From Flammeovirga pacifica (lineage in GTDB: Bacteria; Bacteroidota; Bacteroidia; Cytophagales; Flammeovirgaceae), in assembly GCF_000807855.2 (NCBI RefSeq), contig NZ_JRYR02000001.1:4368045-4432044 (forward strand): a DNA stretch of 64,000 nt, given 5' to 3'. The notes under the pieces are model-generated. The model was not told the DNA's origin and made no database searches. It worked only from the letters and a program-made list of their open reading frames with translations. This document shows, in pieces, positions 63,851 to 64,000 of this stretch; the first letter of the stretch is position 1; the number at the start of each line of letters is the position of its first letter. Position numbers and translations under genes: made by a program.

Positions 63851-63872
63851 ACATACCAACTGGTCGGTATGT
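63851..63872. promoter_or_regulatory. TetR-type operator palindrome
   Basis: The imperfect palindrome has arms ACATACC and GGTATGT and an inner ACC-AAC-TGGTCGGT arrangement, like many AcrR/TetR operators. It lies 12-33 nt before the tetR ATG, where it would overlap the promoter. Confidence 0.7.
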
Positions 63873-63901
63873 CAATGTAGTGATAAATTTTAAAATAAAA
63901 A

Positions 63902-63926
63902 AAAACAACAATGAATTTGTTGTTTT
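63902..63926. repeat. Small hairpin upstream of tetR
   Basis: AAAACAACA pairs with TTGTTGTTTT-type sequence around TGAAT. It lies in the non-coding end of the window and is probably part of a terminator pair with the next hairpin. Confidence 0.4.
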
Positions 63927-63950
63927 CTTAGAAATGAAATGATGAGGCAT

Positions 63951-63985
63951 AAAAAAATCCACTTTGTTAAAAGTGGATTTTTTTT
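63951..63985. terminator. Terminator near the window end
   Basis: AAAAATCCACTTT pairs with AAAGTGGATTTTT across a 5-nt loop, with A- and T-runs on the outsides. It probably ends a gene beyond the right edge and may be bidirectional. Confidence 0.75.
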
Positions 63986-64000
63986 AAGTTCTTAATTATC

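Noticed and set aside
1-64000. Prophage, integrated element or CRISPR array
   Set aside because: No integrase, transposase, phage structural or cas gene was found, and no array of spaced direct repeats is visible.

Overview
The window is a 64 kb piece of AT-rich chromosome from a member of the Bacteroidota, most likely a marine Cytophagales-type bacterium such as Flammeovirga. I infer the genus only from gene content and protein style. The supporting evidence is a SusC/SusD pair, a PorZ-like type IX secretion protein, type III glutamine synthetase, a DUF3098-uppP-truB-ribF cluster, LytTR/LytS signalling, TANNTTTG-type promoter boxes and almost no Shine-Dalgarno sequences. Gene density is normal. 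I found no phage, integrase, transposase, CRISPR array or rRNA. One RNA gene is present, tRNA-His(GTG).

Layout. 1-4042 is a housekeeping block: the end of an NFACT (RqcH-like) gene, then DUF3098-uppP-truB-ribF. 4039-10328 holds a secreted alpha/beta hydrolase, DNA polymerase IV, a degenerate PduO-like protein, a small lipoprotein and porZ. 10494-16670 holds a secreted GH13 alpha-amylase and an AraC regulator followed by two DUF1254/DUF1214 paralogues. 16878-22344 holds a Nudix CoA pyrophosphatase, an atypical SDR, lipoproteins, hemN, a PhzF protein and a DM13 lipoprotein. 22431-30102 is a SusC/SusD pair with a propeller/AraC one-component regulator downstream. 30452-32805 is feoAB. 33971-39389 is tRNA-His and a nitrogen block (ammonium transporter, outer-membrane porin, type III glutamine synthetase). 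39674-49704 holds topB, a secreted NTF2-like protein, a MacB-like ABC exporter, an unrecognised helical protein and a LysM lytic transglycosylase. 49885-55368 holds a tandem M16 peptidase, a split chromate transporter, a methyltransferase and a 54-residue membrane peptide. 55523-57969 is a small outer-membrane barrel and a LytS/LytTR pair. 58148-63839 is a tight six-gene operon.

The most system-like region is that last operon: TetR regulator, LolA-like periplasmic carrier, two LolC/LolE-like FtsX permeases, a LolD-like ATPase and an outer-membrane barrel. Intergenic gaps run from 1 to about 44 nt, and a clean palindrome lies just upstream of the TetR start codon. Its composition suggests a regulated trans-envelope pathway that moves a lipid or lipophilic molecule from the inner to the outer membrane. 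It resembles in outline the proteobacterial RND/DUF1329/DUF1302 systems, with an ABC engine in place of the RND pump. That function is inferred from gene content only.

Start sites were changed where the longest frame ran through a terminator or began with a rare codon before a better ATG-signal peptide. This applies to the hydrolase at 4039, both DUF1254 proteins, feoA, amt, the methyltransferase, the barrel at 55523 and the second permease.
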